Source: Mytilus californianus (taxonomy: Eukaryota > Mollusca > Bivalvia > Mytilida > Mytilidae). From it: a stretch of 64,000 bases of DNA. Below are positions 10,779 to 22,096 of the stretch, piece after piece; the first letter of the stretch is position 1, and each line of letters opens with the position of its first letter. Under the pieces are notes generated by a model, which saw only the letters and a program-made list of their open reading frames with translations, had not been told where the DNA came from and made no database searches. The translations under genes and the position numbers were made by a program. The DNA lies in contig NW_026262701.1 of NCBI RefSeq assembly GCF_021869535.1, positions 50,905,278-50,969,277 on the forward strand. Direction: 5' to 3'.

Positions 10779-13700
10779 ATGTTAATAATGAACAACGCTT
10801 TTCCAATTTCGAATAATTACGGACAAATTCCTCCAAGACTTCCAGTGCCAAGTTCCTCATTTTATATCAGAGACATATTAAGAGACAATGAAACTGGTGG
10901 CTATTCAGACACTGGGAAATTTGGGAATTATGACACAGGAAATTATTATCCCGGTTATTCGTCCTCCAATTTTTCAAATTCTATGTTTTCCTATCCACAT
11001 CTTAGTTATACATCAAGTTTAAGAGGTAAGAAATTATTTTACAATTGTGAAAGATTTTTTTTATCATAATCACACAAAATGTTATTAAAATGCATAATGT
11101 AATTTCAAATTATTTAAGGAAAACAGTCACTCTCTTGTATTATGTAACACGGAAAAGCTGAAGTAATTGTTATTTTGATTTCGTGTGAATATTCTTACGA
11201 AGTGATATCATCACATTCACTGTAGTTTTTCTCTCTCTCAGAGAGTCTAAAGATAAAAATTGAGACAAAACAGAAAAGAAAAACAGAACCAAAAAATATC
11301 AATTAGAAAATTATTAAAAAAAAAGATGGAATTTGAATATGTATGGTTGAACGATGTTCAAAAATTTTCACAGTTAACAATGAATGCAATGTTTATTGGC
11401 ACAATACATTACTGTTGAAGACATTTGTGTATTTTGTGAAATAGTGCAAGGAACTTAGAACACTCAAAACCCCCCAAAAAGATAAAAAAATAGTCTAGAA
11501 GTTTTTTATAGCTTACTTTTTTTTTATAGATATTTGAAAAATATTCAAAACATGTTGACATGGAACAATTTTGAAAAGGTTTAATTTCTTTGATGGATAA
11601 AATTACTTTTACTTTATATTAATTTCGAGAATAAGACTATTTTATTAATAGACTTTTCAAGACCAGTGGTTAGATTTCGTATGACAATTGGCCATTTAGG
11701 ACAGTCAAAAAATATAATTTGATTTTGAGATCACAAATTAAAAAAATCATGATTTCGTTTATAAAAATCGTAGTCACGAATTGTATACAACGAATTATAA
11801 TAGTTATCACGGATTAAATTCGTGATTTAGTTATCACGTATTTGAGAAATTGTGATCACAAATTTGAAAATTCATTATTTAAGATTTAATCCGAAAATCT
11901 GTGATTTTTTTTATCTTTAATCGAAAATCTGTGATAACTTATTCCCCAAATTCGTTATCAAGATATTATTTTTTGAGAGGTCCTTAATGGACATTTCTTA
12001 CTTATAATATGATAGTTACACAACAGTGGTAAGGTTTGCGAATATTCAGTCATTATTAACATTCATGATTATTTACGAACTCCCAATGATTAAAGATCAT
12101 AGTAAAATCGTTTCATCATTATCACCAATAAAGTTTGGAACAACGACATCTAACAAAAAATATATACTATATTCACATGAATTAAAGAAAAGAATGATAA
12201 CTGTCTCAAAAATATTTGACGTCAGATTAAAAAAAAAAGCGAGTACGATTTGTTGTTTCGGGATCTTTTTGAAATTTACTATTAAAGAGTTTTAAACAAA
12301 TTCCTGAAAGTGATCGTGAATTCAATGACATTAATGTAATTTTAGTTAGATGTCTGAAGTTAGATATTTTTCTCTTTTTTTACAGAATTTTAAAATTCAT
12401 GCATCTTTATTACATCCTTGATCACAAAATCTAGAGTAAATCTTCCCAAAAAAAATAAATAAACAAAAGTATAAATAAGCAAAAAAAAAAAAAAAAAAAA
12501 ACAAAGATAAATAAAAAAACTTAATTACATCCTGTATGAATTTCTGTTAAAAAAATCTATAATTAAATTATCGGAACTAATTTTACTGCACCATATACGG
12601 ATTCCGACAAGTGAAAAGAGATGCTCGAGGTAACATATTTGAAAATCCAAACCTAGTACAGGCGTTGAAAATATGATAAAAAGAATAAAACTCAAAATAA
12701 AAGCCAACAAGAAATCAGATCTATTTATATGGATATTGACGGGAGATACATTCCAATAATTTAAAATGATTCCTGAAATTTTACAAATGAAACATGCAAA
12801 CTCATGAATTTTTTAATAAACATCTTAAAATATATCATAAAACTAATTTTCAGGGTTTCCAACAGAATATATTGATCCTTTAGCTACACCAGTTCCCCTT
12901 CCGGTTTACATACGTTCCAGATCCCCATCCGACTTGGATGGATTTTCAAAACCAAAGAGATGTAGGCGGAGTAGAACGGTTTTTACAGAGCTCCAGCTTA
13001 TGGGCTTAGAAAAGAAGTTTGAAACCCACAAATATCTATCAACGCCTGATCGAATAGACATAGCAGAGACTCTAGGCTTATCTCAAGTACAGGTTAAAAC
13101 ATGGTATCAAAACAGACGAATGAAATGGAAAAAGTTGGTAAGCATTAATCTAAAGTTTATATATACAATTGTACTATTATCTATTTTGTAGTTTTGTGTT
13201 ATTTTATTATGTTAACGATCTGATATTGTTCTTGCTTTTTTATTTTTATTTTACTTATGAATACTTATTTGTTTCAAATATCGAAAATGATATTGATGAT
13301 GATGGTGTATTGATTTTAAACGTCCAGTGGCAAGTTTTACATGCATATAAGAACGAGAACATGTTAATGAAACTATGCTTTGTGCAAGTCGGACTATTAG
13401 CGTGCTTGTTTACAAGTTAACAGGAAGATATGTACCCCTACCCGGACACATTATTCTGACCCTCAACCAACCAGTATTAAATTTTGCTCTGTTTCCTAAA
13501 TACCACGTGTTAGTCGAATAAGAAACAAATACCAATTTTGAAATCTATGTTTTGACCCCGTCAGGGATAGAACCCACTACCTCTCGCAATCTAGGCGAGC
13601 ACGCTACCAACGAGACCATGCGTGCACCGAGGCGATTGGACAACGATTTTATATGCGCAACATAATTTGAGGACGACTTCCATTTGAAATAATGCAAAAG

Positions 13701-14108
13701 TATTTACATAACTCAACAAATAAAAGAAATAAAATTCGTATATGATTTAAAATTTTAAAGGTATTCGTTTGATACCATATGAACCATTTTTGTGAAAACA
13801 AATTACAGCATTTCTATTACATTTTAAAGTTTTCCAAAGTCGCAATTTTTTCAACTTCGATCTCCGACGGTTCGATTGAAATGATCTTTGTTTATTAGAA
13901 TCAGTCTTCAGTTATACAAAATGTTCACACCAGGTTAAAATATTTGGTCGAAAAACAAGATTTTAAACAACTGGATCTTCCTGAATAATGACTGTCGACT
14001 TCATAAACTTGTCCCCTTCATCAATCCAAAATTTAAATGTTTTCAGCTGTCATTTTTATACGACCGCAAAAATTGAAAATTTTTTGGTCGTATATTGGTA
14101 TGACGTTG

Positions 14109-14146
<38 letters not shown>

Positions 14147-17100
14147 TGGCGTCGTCCGGCGTCGTCCGAAGACACATTGGTTTTCGCACTCTAACTTTAG
14201 TTTAAATGAATGGATCTCCATGAAATTTTACCATAAGGTTCAATACCACGAAAGGAAGGTGGGGATTGATTTTGGGGGTTATGGTACCAACAGTTAAGGA
14301 ATTAGGGGCCAAAAAGGGGCCAAAAATAAGCATTTTTGTAACTTCCAGACAATAACTTGTGTGTAAGTGTATGGATCTCTCTGACATTGTACCACAAGGT
14401 TCCATATCACAAAGGGAAGGCTGTAATTGATTTTGGGGGTAATTGCCTCAAAATTTTAGGAATTAGGGGCCAAACAAGGGGCAAAAAACAAGCATTTTTC
14501 TAGTTTCATGACAATAACTTGTGTGTAAGTGTTTGGATATTTCTGAAATTGTACTACAAGGTTCCATATCACAAAGGGAAAGCTGGAATTGAGTTTGGGG
14601 GTAATTGCCCGAAACGTTTAGGAATTGGGGGCCAAAAAGGGGCCAAAAATAAGCATTTTTCTAGTTTCCAGACAATAACTTGTGTTCAAGTGTATGGATC
14701 TCTCTGAAATTGTACTGCAAGGTACCATACCACAAAGGGAAGGCTGGGATTGAGTTTGGGGGTGATGAATCATAAGGGGGTTCAAAAAATTTGGGGGGGG
14801 GATTTTTTTTTCTTTTTTTTTCTTTTTTTTCCTTTTTTTTTTCTTTTAAAATTTTCCATTTTAAGTTGGTTATTTCTGATTAATATTTAAAAGCAAATAA
14901 TAATGATATGGTAGGAGATACACACCAAACAGGATGTGTAAATTATTATATAATAAGTATTGTGCAATAGCAAGAAATTTTCAATTGCACAGTATTGCAC
15001 AATTGCAAGAAATCTTCAATTGCACAGTATTGCGCAATAGCAAGAAATCTTCAATTGCACAGTATTGCGCAATAGCAAGAAATATCCAATAGCACAATAT
15101 TGCGCAATAGCAAGAAATTGTCAATTGTACAGTATTGCACAATAGCAAGAAATATTCAATTGCACAGTATTGTGCAAAAGAAGATACTTCGTATAAATTG
15201 CTTATTTCTTGATCAATTTCAATGGGGTTTTATTCTTGAATTCTTGGGGTTCTTTAATATGCTTACGTGTATTAAGTTTTTGGATTTTGGGCCCCGTTTT
15301 TAAATTGGTCCACATTGAGGTCCAAAGGGTCCAAAATTTAACTTTGTTTGATTTCATCAAAAATTGAATTATTGGGGTTCTTTGATATGCCGAATCTAAC
15401 CGTGTATTTAGATTCTTAATTTTTGGTTCCGTTTTCAAATTGGTCTACATTAAGGTCAAAAGGGTCCAAAATTAAACTTAGTTTGATTTTAACAAAAATT
15501 GAATTTTTAGGGTACTTTGATATGCTGAATCTAAACATGTATTTAGATTTTTGATTATGGGCCCAGTTTTCAAGTTGGTCCAAATCGGGGTCCAAAATTA
15601 AACTTTGTTTGATTTCAACAAAAATTGAATATATGGGGTTCTTTGATATGCTTAATCTAACCATGTATTTAGATTTTTGATTTTTGGGCCCCGTTATCTA
15701 CTTTGTCCACATTGAGGTCAAAAGGGTCCAAAATTAAACTTTGTTTGATTTCATCAAAAATTGAATTCTTGGGGTTCTTTGATATGCTGAATCTAACCAT
15801 GTATTTAGATTTTTTATTTGTGGACCCGCTATCAAATTGGTTCATATTGAGGTCAAAAGGGTCCAAAATTAAACTTTGTTTGATTTCATCAAAAATTGAA
15901 TTATTGGGGTTCTTTGATATGCCAAATCTATCCGTGTATTTAGATTTTTAATTTTGGGTCCCGTTTTTAAATTGGTCTACATTAAGGTCCAAAGGGTCCA
16001 AAATTAAACTTAGTTTGATTTTAACAAAAATTGAATTCTTGGGGTTCTTTGATATGCTGAATCTAAACATGTGTTTAGATTTTTGATTATGGGACCAGTT
16101 TTCAAGTTGGTCCAAGTTGGGGTCCAAAATTAAACTTTGTTTGATTTCAACAAAAATTGAATATATGGGGTTCTTTGATATGCTGAATCTAAACATGTAT
16201 TTAGATTTTAGATTTTTGGCCCAGTTTTCAAGTTGGTCCAAATTGGGGTCCAAAATTAAACTTTGTTTGATTTCAACAAAAATTGAATATATGGGGTTCT
16301 TTGATATGCTGAATCTTACCATGTATTTAGATTTTTTATTTTGTGGGCCTGCTATCAAATTGGTTCATATTTAGGTCAAAAGGGTCCAAAATTAAACTTT
16401 GTTTGATTTCATCAAAAATTGAATTATTGGGGTTCTTTGATATGCCAAATCTAACCGTGTTTTTAGATTTTTAATTTTGGGTCCCGTTTTTTAAATTGGT
16501 CTACATTAAGGTCCAAAGGGTCCAAAATTAAACTTAGTTTGATTTTAACAAAAATTGAATTCTTGGGGTACTTTGATATGCTGAATCTAAACATGTGTTT
16601 AGATTTTTGATTATGGGACCAGTTTTCAAGTTTGTCCAAGTTGGGGTCCAAAATTAAACTTTGTTTGATTTTAACAAAAATTGAATATATGGGGTTCTTT
16701 GATATGCTGAATCTAACCATGTATTTTGATTTTGGACATTGGACCATAATAGGTAAATTAAAAAAATTGAAGTTCTTAGACCACATTCTTTCTGTGTCAG
16801 AAACCTTTGCTGTGTCAAATATTTAATCACAATCCAAATTCAGAGCTGTATCAAGCTTGAATGTTGTGTCCATACTTGCCCCAACTGTTCAGGGTTCGAC
16901 CTCTGCGGTCGTATCAAGCTGCGCCCAGCGAAGCATTTATTATGACTTAATTTAAAGAGAACATTTTGTGTTGAAAAATTAATGCAATGGAAATTATGTC
17001 TAAGTGATCTTTATACATTTTTGTTTTGTTCAGAAATAAATTGAATAAAATCTCGCTACGGCATATTGCTTGTGTACACGGGTGTCATTCGGTATATCGA

Positions 17101-20100
17101 GAAAAAAGATCGTGAAAAGTACATAACGGTGTTCAAGTATTATGATTGGATCGTGACAGCTCTAGTATAGGATCGTGAATTCAATCTTATCGAGAAGACA
17201 TATGCAAGGTCAATTACTAATCAAATATATATCTATAATGAATAATACGGACAAATTTACAAAAAAAATAAAACTGTCTGTCAAAATGGTTCAACATAAT
17301 GATCAGTATCTGAGAAAAATCAAGGTTTAAAAGTAAACCGTTCTTACAAAACTACAAAAGGCAGATTGCTCCTCGACATTTTAATGACATTAAATATGTA
17401 AACAAACAAGATTTTTTCATAATTTGAATGACTAAACAACTTTTCTTTGAAAAATGTCATTTCATTTTAATGATTCAAATGGTTCTTACAGTTATTTTGT
17501 GTTAGCATAATCAGAGTTTTTGCAAACAATGGGAATATTTACAAAAAAAAATGATTTTTTTGTATCGTGAAAGATCGTGTACCGCTTTTTGGAGATCGTG
17601 AAAAGGATCGTGAAAGATCTGATGCTACGAAAACGTTCGACTTATTATTTAATTATATGGTTATTTATATTTTCAATTGGTATAGCAAATATTGGATTTG
17701 GATGACTCATTCCGGTTCTCTTTTGTTGGTGAATAGGGCTATAATCGTTCAAAGTCATTGGATCTGATCATCTTATAATACCAAACCGACTAGGTGCCAT
17801 ATATCAATATCAGTCCTATTTTCCGTCCTTCATAAGTTTTGATTTCTTATACAAATTTGATATTGAGAATAGAACCTAATCGGCTAAATTACAGTTCAAG
17901 CTTGGCATCATGCACAATCGATCGCGAGGTACGTTGATTGGTAATTTCGCCACTAAGTTGGTACAATGACGTATACTAGTAGCTATTGCGAACAGACTGA
18001 TCAAACAATCGAGTATAAATAACGTTATCTTGGTACCTTTTTAGTTTATGTCAGCGCAGCCATGAAATAAACAATAAATAAGCCAATATTGTCATACGAT
18101 GTACGCATGAACGATACTCCTTATAACTGAAGTTAACATCCCTTACACAAACAAAAAAAAACCAAACCGGACACATGCATATATTTCTAGGGTGGATGCA
18201 TAAGCATTACAGATACATATATACTTTTACTTTTTCAAAAATTTTCGCTCCTGAAGGTCTTTTTATTTTGGAGATCTACTTATCTAGACACGTTTTAGTT
18301 ATTTTAATAACTTTGAAGGAAAAGTGTTGAATTAAAAAAAAGTGAAAAAAAAAATGAAAGCATTAATGCCCATTCTCATTAAAATAGTTACACGCTTCAA
18401 CTAGTTGCAGGTATATCAATTGGTAAAAGAAATATTGTTTTCTGATTATTAAGTCTGGTCCGGCGCGGGACGTTTGCGCTTTTTGATAGGACATTTGCAC
18501 ACTGTGCTTAAATGTTTAGGACATTTGCACTTAAAAAAAAGGACATTTGCGCTTTTTCAATAGGACATTGGCGCTTTATTAACATAACATGAAAAATCAT
18601 TTAGTATAAAAAAAACCCACAGAACATCCATACATTTATATACAGCTAAAAGCATCAACCTTTCCCCATCATGCTTATGTCAGATGAAAACGACAAAACT
18701 TCAAGAGAGTTGATGGGAGTAAATTCCTTATAACAACCATGACTTTTTCTAAGATTCAACAGGTACAGCAGGTGGTGTAAAAATAAAATTTCGGTCTTCA
18801 CAAATTGAAACAATCTTAGATAAACTTTGATGGTACAGTTCCTCGGACTATCCATGCAACAGAATAACCACAAGAGGAATATAGTTTCCAATTCTTATCC
18901 ACTAATAAGGAAGCTAATTGAAGAATTTCGGTCAAAATTTAATTGTTCCATCCATAAAAGTTTCGTTTTCTCTATCGTTTACCGAGAAACCGGTGCATTA
19001 CACTTGCGCTCATTACCATTACATTTGCACGCAAAAATCATTACGTTTGCGCACAGCTTTTAATTACGTTTGCGCTCATTCTTTTAGAGATAAACTCAGG
19101 TAAATAAGGTAGATTATACTTATCTATTTATTTAACTATTATTTTCGAGCAGAATAAGTCCATTTTATTACGCACACGTACTTATTCCTGAAACAATATA
19201 CAGATAAAAATGCAGAAAAATAGTAAATCTAAAGATTAAAAGTACTAATTTCACACGTCGTAACATGCTCAAAAAATATACGTAATACGCTTGGATTCTG
19301 CTGGATGCCCAAAGACTTGGAGGAAAATGGGAATCCGGTGAAATACCTTTGCAATTATTTACGATGCATCTCTATGAAATATCTCCTGACTTAAGTGTTC
19401 TGTCTATACGGAAAGTAAATACATCGTACAGAAATCCCTCCCTCCCTCGATTTGTTTCTGACAAACGAAACTCCATGTGTGTGTCTTGGTGCAATTTTAC
19501 AAAATGAATTAAATTATTCATTAAATTGCCATTTGGTGAAATAATGAAATAAAATGCTATTTACTCTGAAATATTCGCAAATGTAAGCAAAGGCTGCGCG
19601 CAAACGTAAACAGAAATTAATCCCCAAATGCGCCAAAAATCTAATGCGCCTCCAGAACCGTATACTATATTCTTTATAATATGTCTGGTTTACCCGAATA
19701 TTTTTTTCTGAATTTCTCGTTTGTTCGGATGAACTTTCAAAGAATATGTGAACATCTTTCCATGACTTTGGTAAATTTTCTAAAGATTACAGATATACAA
19801 CTATTATAGGTAAAAAGCGCAAATGTCTTGTCAATTTTGTTCAGGTGTAACAAAGTTAAAAGCGCAAATGTCCTTTAATGTTACAGGCAAAAAAGCACAA
19901 ACGTCCTACGTCTGTCTGGTCACGCATTGTCTTTCACGATCGAGATAATGCGTTGCCCGACCTTTCACGATAAATTTTTATGAAAATTCAACAAAATTCA
20001 GTGTTTTTAAAAACAAAATGAACGGTTTCAAGGGAAAAAAAAACTTTTATTTTACTGTATTATCTGTCACACAAAAGATTCAGTTTCAAATATATCATTA

Positions 20101-21488
20101 TATTTTGGAATGTAGTCATTATAGGTACAAAACCGGCGTGTTCTTTTTTTAATGAATCACATTGACTTGTGTTGCGCCTTTTGTGTTTTCTGATAAAGTA
20201 CTGCATATTTTATTTATCTTATTGCACAGTATTATTGAGGAAGTTGAATCATTTTGACAGACATAATATTTTTTTTCGAATTTGTTCCGCGTTTTGAAAA
20301 TACAACAGATTTTGAAGTAGAATTTCAATTAATTACATTCACGATCTGATACCAGATCTTTCACGATCCGATCGCAATGCGTGACCACCGTTAGGTATTC
20401 TTTCACGATCATTTCTTTCGATATACCGATTGACAGCCGTGGTGTACAACGCGACGTTAAAATAAACCATTAACGACCAATCAATCAGTGAAGTAGTGTC
20501 TTCTCATGAAAACACAGTGTAGGTGTCGATGTGACTAGTATACGTTACCTTTTGGAATATATATATATATATATATATTCAGTCTGTCTTAAGTTTAGCA
20601 GAAAGCATAATTAGGGTTATTTTTTATTTTCGCTTTTGAGATGTTGTTCAACCAATTTCTTGGTATTTAATTTGACCTTTTTATGCACATTTTGAGAAGT
20701 TTGTAAATTTTACTATCCATTAGCTTGCAACTACTTAAAGTTACTTTGGCCTGTAGTGGTTTTGGATAAAAATGCTTCTCGGTTCCCTTTGATGAAAAGC
20801 AGCTGAGTTATCTGCGTATATTTTTGTTTTATCAGCTTCTCACTCTAACGAAGCGTTCCTGGATTCATAAATTTCACTTTGATTTAATCACGTAGTTTCT
20901 TTTATTGTGTGCATCATGGCTTCATTTGATAGACAATTCTATGCGCTCTTAGCCAGAAATATTTATTGAATTCGTTAAACTTTCATGAAACTAAGTCTAT
21001 TCAATTATTTCAACACTTTAAATGTACGTAAACTTATAATACAGCTTTTTTTAAACAAAAAAAGTAAAGCAAAAAAGCAAACAAGCAAACAAGCAAAAAA
21101 AAAAACGAACAAACAAACAAACCCAACAAATATATAAAACATAAAAAACAAACTTGAAATCCCTTAAAACAATCATGACATTGAGCAAAATCAGTCACCA
21201 GATTACATTACAAATAGCAAAAACAGATCTCTTTTTTAAGCCTTATAGTCATTTCCTTACATAAGCTGATGTAATTTAGATAAATCTTGAATTTTACAGG
21301 TTATTCAAAAGGGAGGCTCCGAGACATCAATAAAGCCTAAAGGTCGACCTAAAAAAGACAGTCCACCTAGCTCACCGAGGAGTGCCGAAATACAATGCGA
21401 CAGATCAATCAGGGCAAATAATTCTGTGACAAACAATTATTGTGGCAATTATTCACAGTTTGACAGTCAACGATCACTTCTGACATGA
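10779..21488 (+). CDS. Barx: BARX-class homeobox transcription factor (complete, three exons)
   Basis: Exons are 10779-11025, 12854-13137 and 21300-21488. All four introns ends are GT/AG and the codon phases join (one base of a Gly codon across intron 1; intron 2 in phase 0), giving 239 residues. Residues 28-34, FYIRDIL, fit the eh1 (FxIxxIL) motif that binds Groucho-type corepressors. The homeodomain is at about 119-178, with the third-helix signature [13 protein letters not shown]; Gln50 and Asn51 are at 168 and 169, and Tyr sits at position 49, as in Bar-related proteins. [20 protein letters not shown] and [13 protein letters not shown] are near-identical to vertebrate BARX1/2. After the homeodomain, KPKGRPKK (189-196) matches the BARX basic motif. 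BARX proteins act in the nucleus as DNA-binding regulators of tissue patterning. Intron 1 is 1.8 kb and intron 2 is 8.2 kb, mostly mobile DNA. ATG at 10779 is followed by a second in-frame ATG at codon 4; either could be used. Confidence 0.94.
11692..11990. mobile_element. About 300-bp inverted-repeat MITE in BARX intron 1
   Basis: The left end CCATTTAGGACAGTCAAAAA and the right end, read in reverse complement, CCATTAAGGACCTCTCAAAA, are imperfect inverted copies. The interior repeats forms of ATCACGAATT and AAAATCTGTGAT in both directions. No coding capacity and no certain target duplication. Confidence 0.6.
13398..13630 (-). mobile_element. tRNA-derived SINE in BARX intron 2
   Basis: On the minus strand the sequence begins like a tRNA gene: GGTCTCGTTGGTAGCGTGCTC resembles an A box, CTCGC and GCGAG can pair around a 7-base loop as an anticodon stem, and GGTTCTATCCC (13574-13564) is a B-box-like sequence. 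It then continues into a body with TCAGAATAATGTGTCCGGG, which I recall from bivalve SINEs. The base after the anticodon is T and the acceptor stem is not intact, so it is a SINE head rather than a working tRNA. Confidence 0.7.
14110..14146. repeat. (GTC)n microsatellite
   Basis: About 12 uninterrupted GTC units lie just inside the left hairpin of the composite element. The second copy has a shorter run at 23,484-23,507, so the tract varies in length between copies. Its reverse strand would read poly-Asp, which is an artefact. Confidence 0.9.
14210..14770 (+). repeat. 161-bp tandem repeat array
   Basis: Units start at about 14,210, 14,371, 14,533 and 14,694, each with TGGATCT, TACCACAAGGTTCCATA-like and AAGCATTTTTCTAGTTTC blocks. 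The last unit is cut off at about 14,770 and followed by runs of G and T. The second copy of the element has the same number of units. Confidence 0.85.
14965..15174 (+). repeat. 35-bp tandem repeat array, six units
   Basis: Units start at 14965, 15000, 15035, 15070, 15105 and 15140. Each reads close to CAATAGCAAGAAATCTTCAA followed by TTGCACAGTATTGCG. The array is conserved in position and number in the second copy (24,305 onward). Confidence 0.88.
15246..16735 (+). repeat. 126/135-bp higher-order tandem array, about 12 units
   Basis: The landmark TGGGGTTCTTTGATATGC recurs at 15246, 15374, 15509, 15635, 15771, 15906, 16041, 16167, 16293, 16429, 16565 and 16691. Spacings are either 126 or 135-136 bp; the short form lacks about 9 bp near GTCCAAAGGGTCC. 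Both lengths are, or nearly are, multiples of three, so the reverse strand shows long meaningless frames of up to 136 codons. Confidence 0.88.
17077..20441. mobile_element. TIR element of about 1.9 kb (3.4 kb with insert) in BARX intron 2
   Basis: The left end CACGGGTGTCATTCGGTATA is matched by the right end, in reverse complement, CACGGCTGTCAATCGGTATA; the match continues through ATCGA and GATCGTGAAA. GTGTA directly flanks both ends and may be the target duplication. GATCGTGAAA-like motifs cluster inside the left end (17109, 17150, 17169, 17563, 17591, 17605) and in inverted form inside the right end (19931, 19960, 20338, 20360, 20400), as expected for subterminal transposase sites. No ORF is present, so it is non-autonomous. 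It is interrupted by the nested element at 18461-19913. Confidence 0.75.
18461..19913. mobile_element. 1,453-bp nested TIR element with 8-bp target duplication
   Basis: GTCTGGTC occurs immediately left (18453-18460) and right (19914-19921). The left end CGGCGCGGGACGTTTGCGCT pairs with the right end AGACGTAGGACGTTTGTGCT (reverse complement), differing mostly by transitions. Motifs of the form GACRTTTGCGC are repeated many times inward from the left end and, inverted, from the right end. Removing the element plus one duplication restores the outer element. An 8-bp duplication fits hAT-like or Mutator-like transposition; I cannot choose. It has no transposase ORF. Confidence 0.8.
20554..20577. 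repeat. (AT)n microsatellite
   Basis: A short pure AT run in BARX intron 2. The intron from 20,442 to 21,299 otherwise shows no feature except A-rich low-complexity sequence near 21,050-21,130. Confidence 0.7.
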
Positions 21489-21519
21489 CTGGCCATTTAA
21501 TTACCATTTGTTATTAATC

Positions 21520-21525
21520 AATAAA
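21520..21525 (+). promoter_or_regulatory. Polyadenylation signal of BARX
   Basis: AATAAA lies 32 bases after the BARX stop codon. The following sequence is A/T-rich with a TTTTATTTTTGTTTGTTTG tract, consistent with cleavage shortly downstream and a very short 3' UTR. Later signals cannot be excluded. Confidence 0.55.
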
Positions 21526-22096
21526 GATATAATTAAACTAAAATACATTTTATTTTTGTTTGTTTGCTATCAAAGTCAGTAAATTTGCATGACGTATCTT
21601 TTGGGCTTCATAATTGTATGAATTAAGTAATAATAAGAAGAACCTATGGAAAACGTAATAATAAATAATTGTCTGACTTAAACAAATCTCGCCAAAAGAG
21701 ACTGGATTTCAAAAAGGCGGTTTAAAAAATATGAAAATCATAACAAATATTTTTACGTTTATTTTCAATGTGAAGTGAAAAGAATATTATGAAAATTTCC
21801 GTTTCTTTTAACTAATATTTCTATACTGAAACATATATCAGTGAAAAATCTGTTGAAGCCGTATTAATAGAATTCATAATTTAAATCGAATTTGACAACT
21901 GCAGGCAACATTATGTAGTTATTCAAATTCAAATATTTTATTGGATAAAGCACATATATGATAAATATGACATTGCGTAATCCAAGTGTTCAACATACAT
22001 GACATATACAACATGACAAATAAAGTTATAAACATTGAGCACAATGCAGTGTAAATCCTTGAACGTCAAGATTTTGTAATATACATATTTACTAGT

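Larger units (their letters stand above)
14051..16940 (+). mobile_element. Composite tandem-array element, long copy (BARX intron 2)
   Basis: The element starts at TTTTTATACGACCGCAAAAA and ends TGCGGTCGTAT (16904-16914) plus CAAGCTGCGCCC. ATACGACCGCA at 14058 and TGCGGTCGTAT are exact inverted copies. The left end is also a hairpin by itself (ATACGACC…GGTCGTAT). Inside, in order, are a GTC microsatellite (14110-14146), about 3.5 units of 161 bp (14210-14770), six units of 35 bp (14965-15174) and about 12 units of 126-136 bp (15246-16735). There are no genuine genes; open frames here are products of unit lengths divisible by three. Structure recalls bivalve 'pearl'/tandem-repeat MITEs. A shorter copy lies at 23,431-25,375. 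Confidence 0.85.

Noticed and set aside
13564-13630. tRNA gene on the minus strand
   Set aside because: A- and B-box-like words and an anticodon stem are present, but the anticodon loop has T after the anticodon, the acceptor stem is not paired and a SINE body follows.
14033-14297. Proteins with poly-Asp, poly-Ser or poly-Val runs
   Set aside because: These are translations of the GTC microsatellite in different frames and strands.
14965-15174. CRISPR-like array (regular 35-bp periodicity)
   Set aside because: Units are contiguous without spacers, lie inside a eukaryotic mobile element, and recur identically in a second copy.
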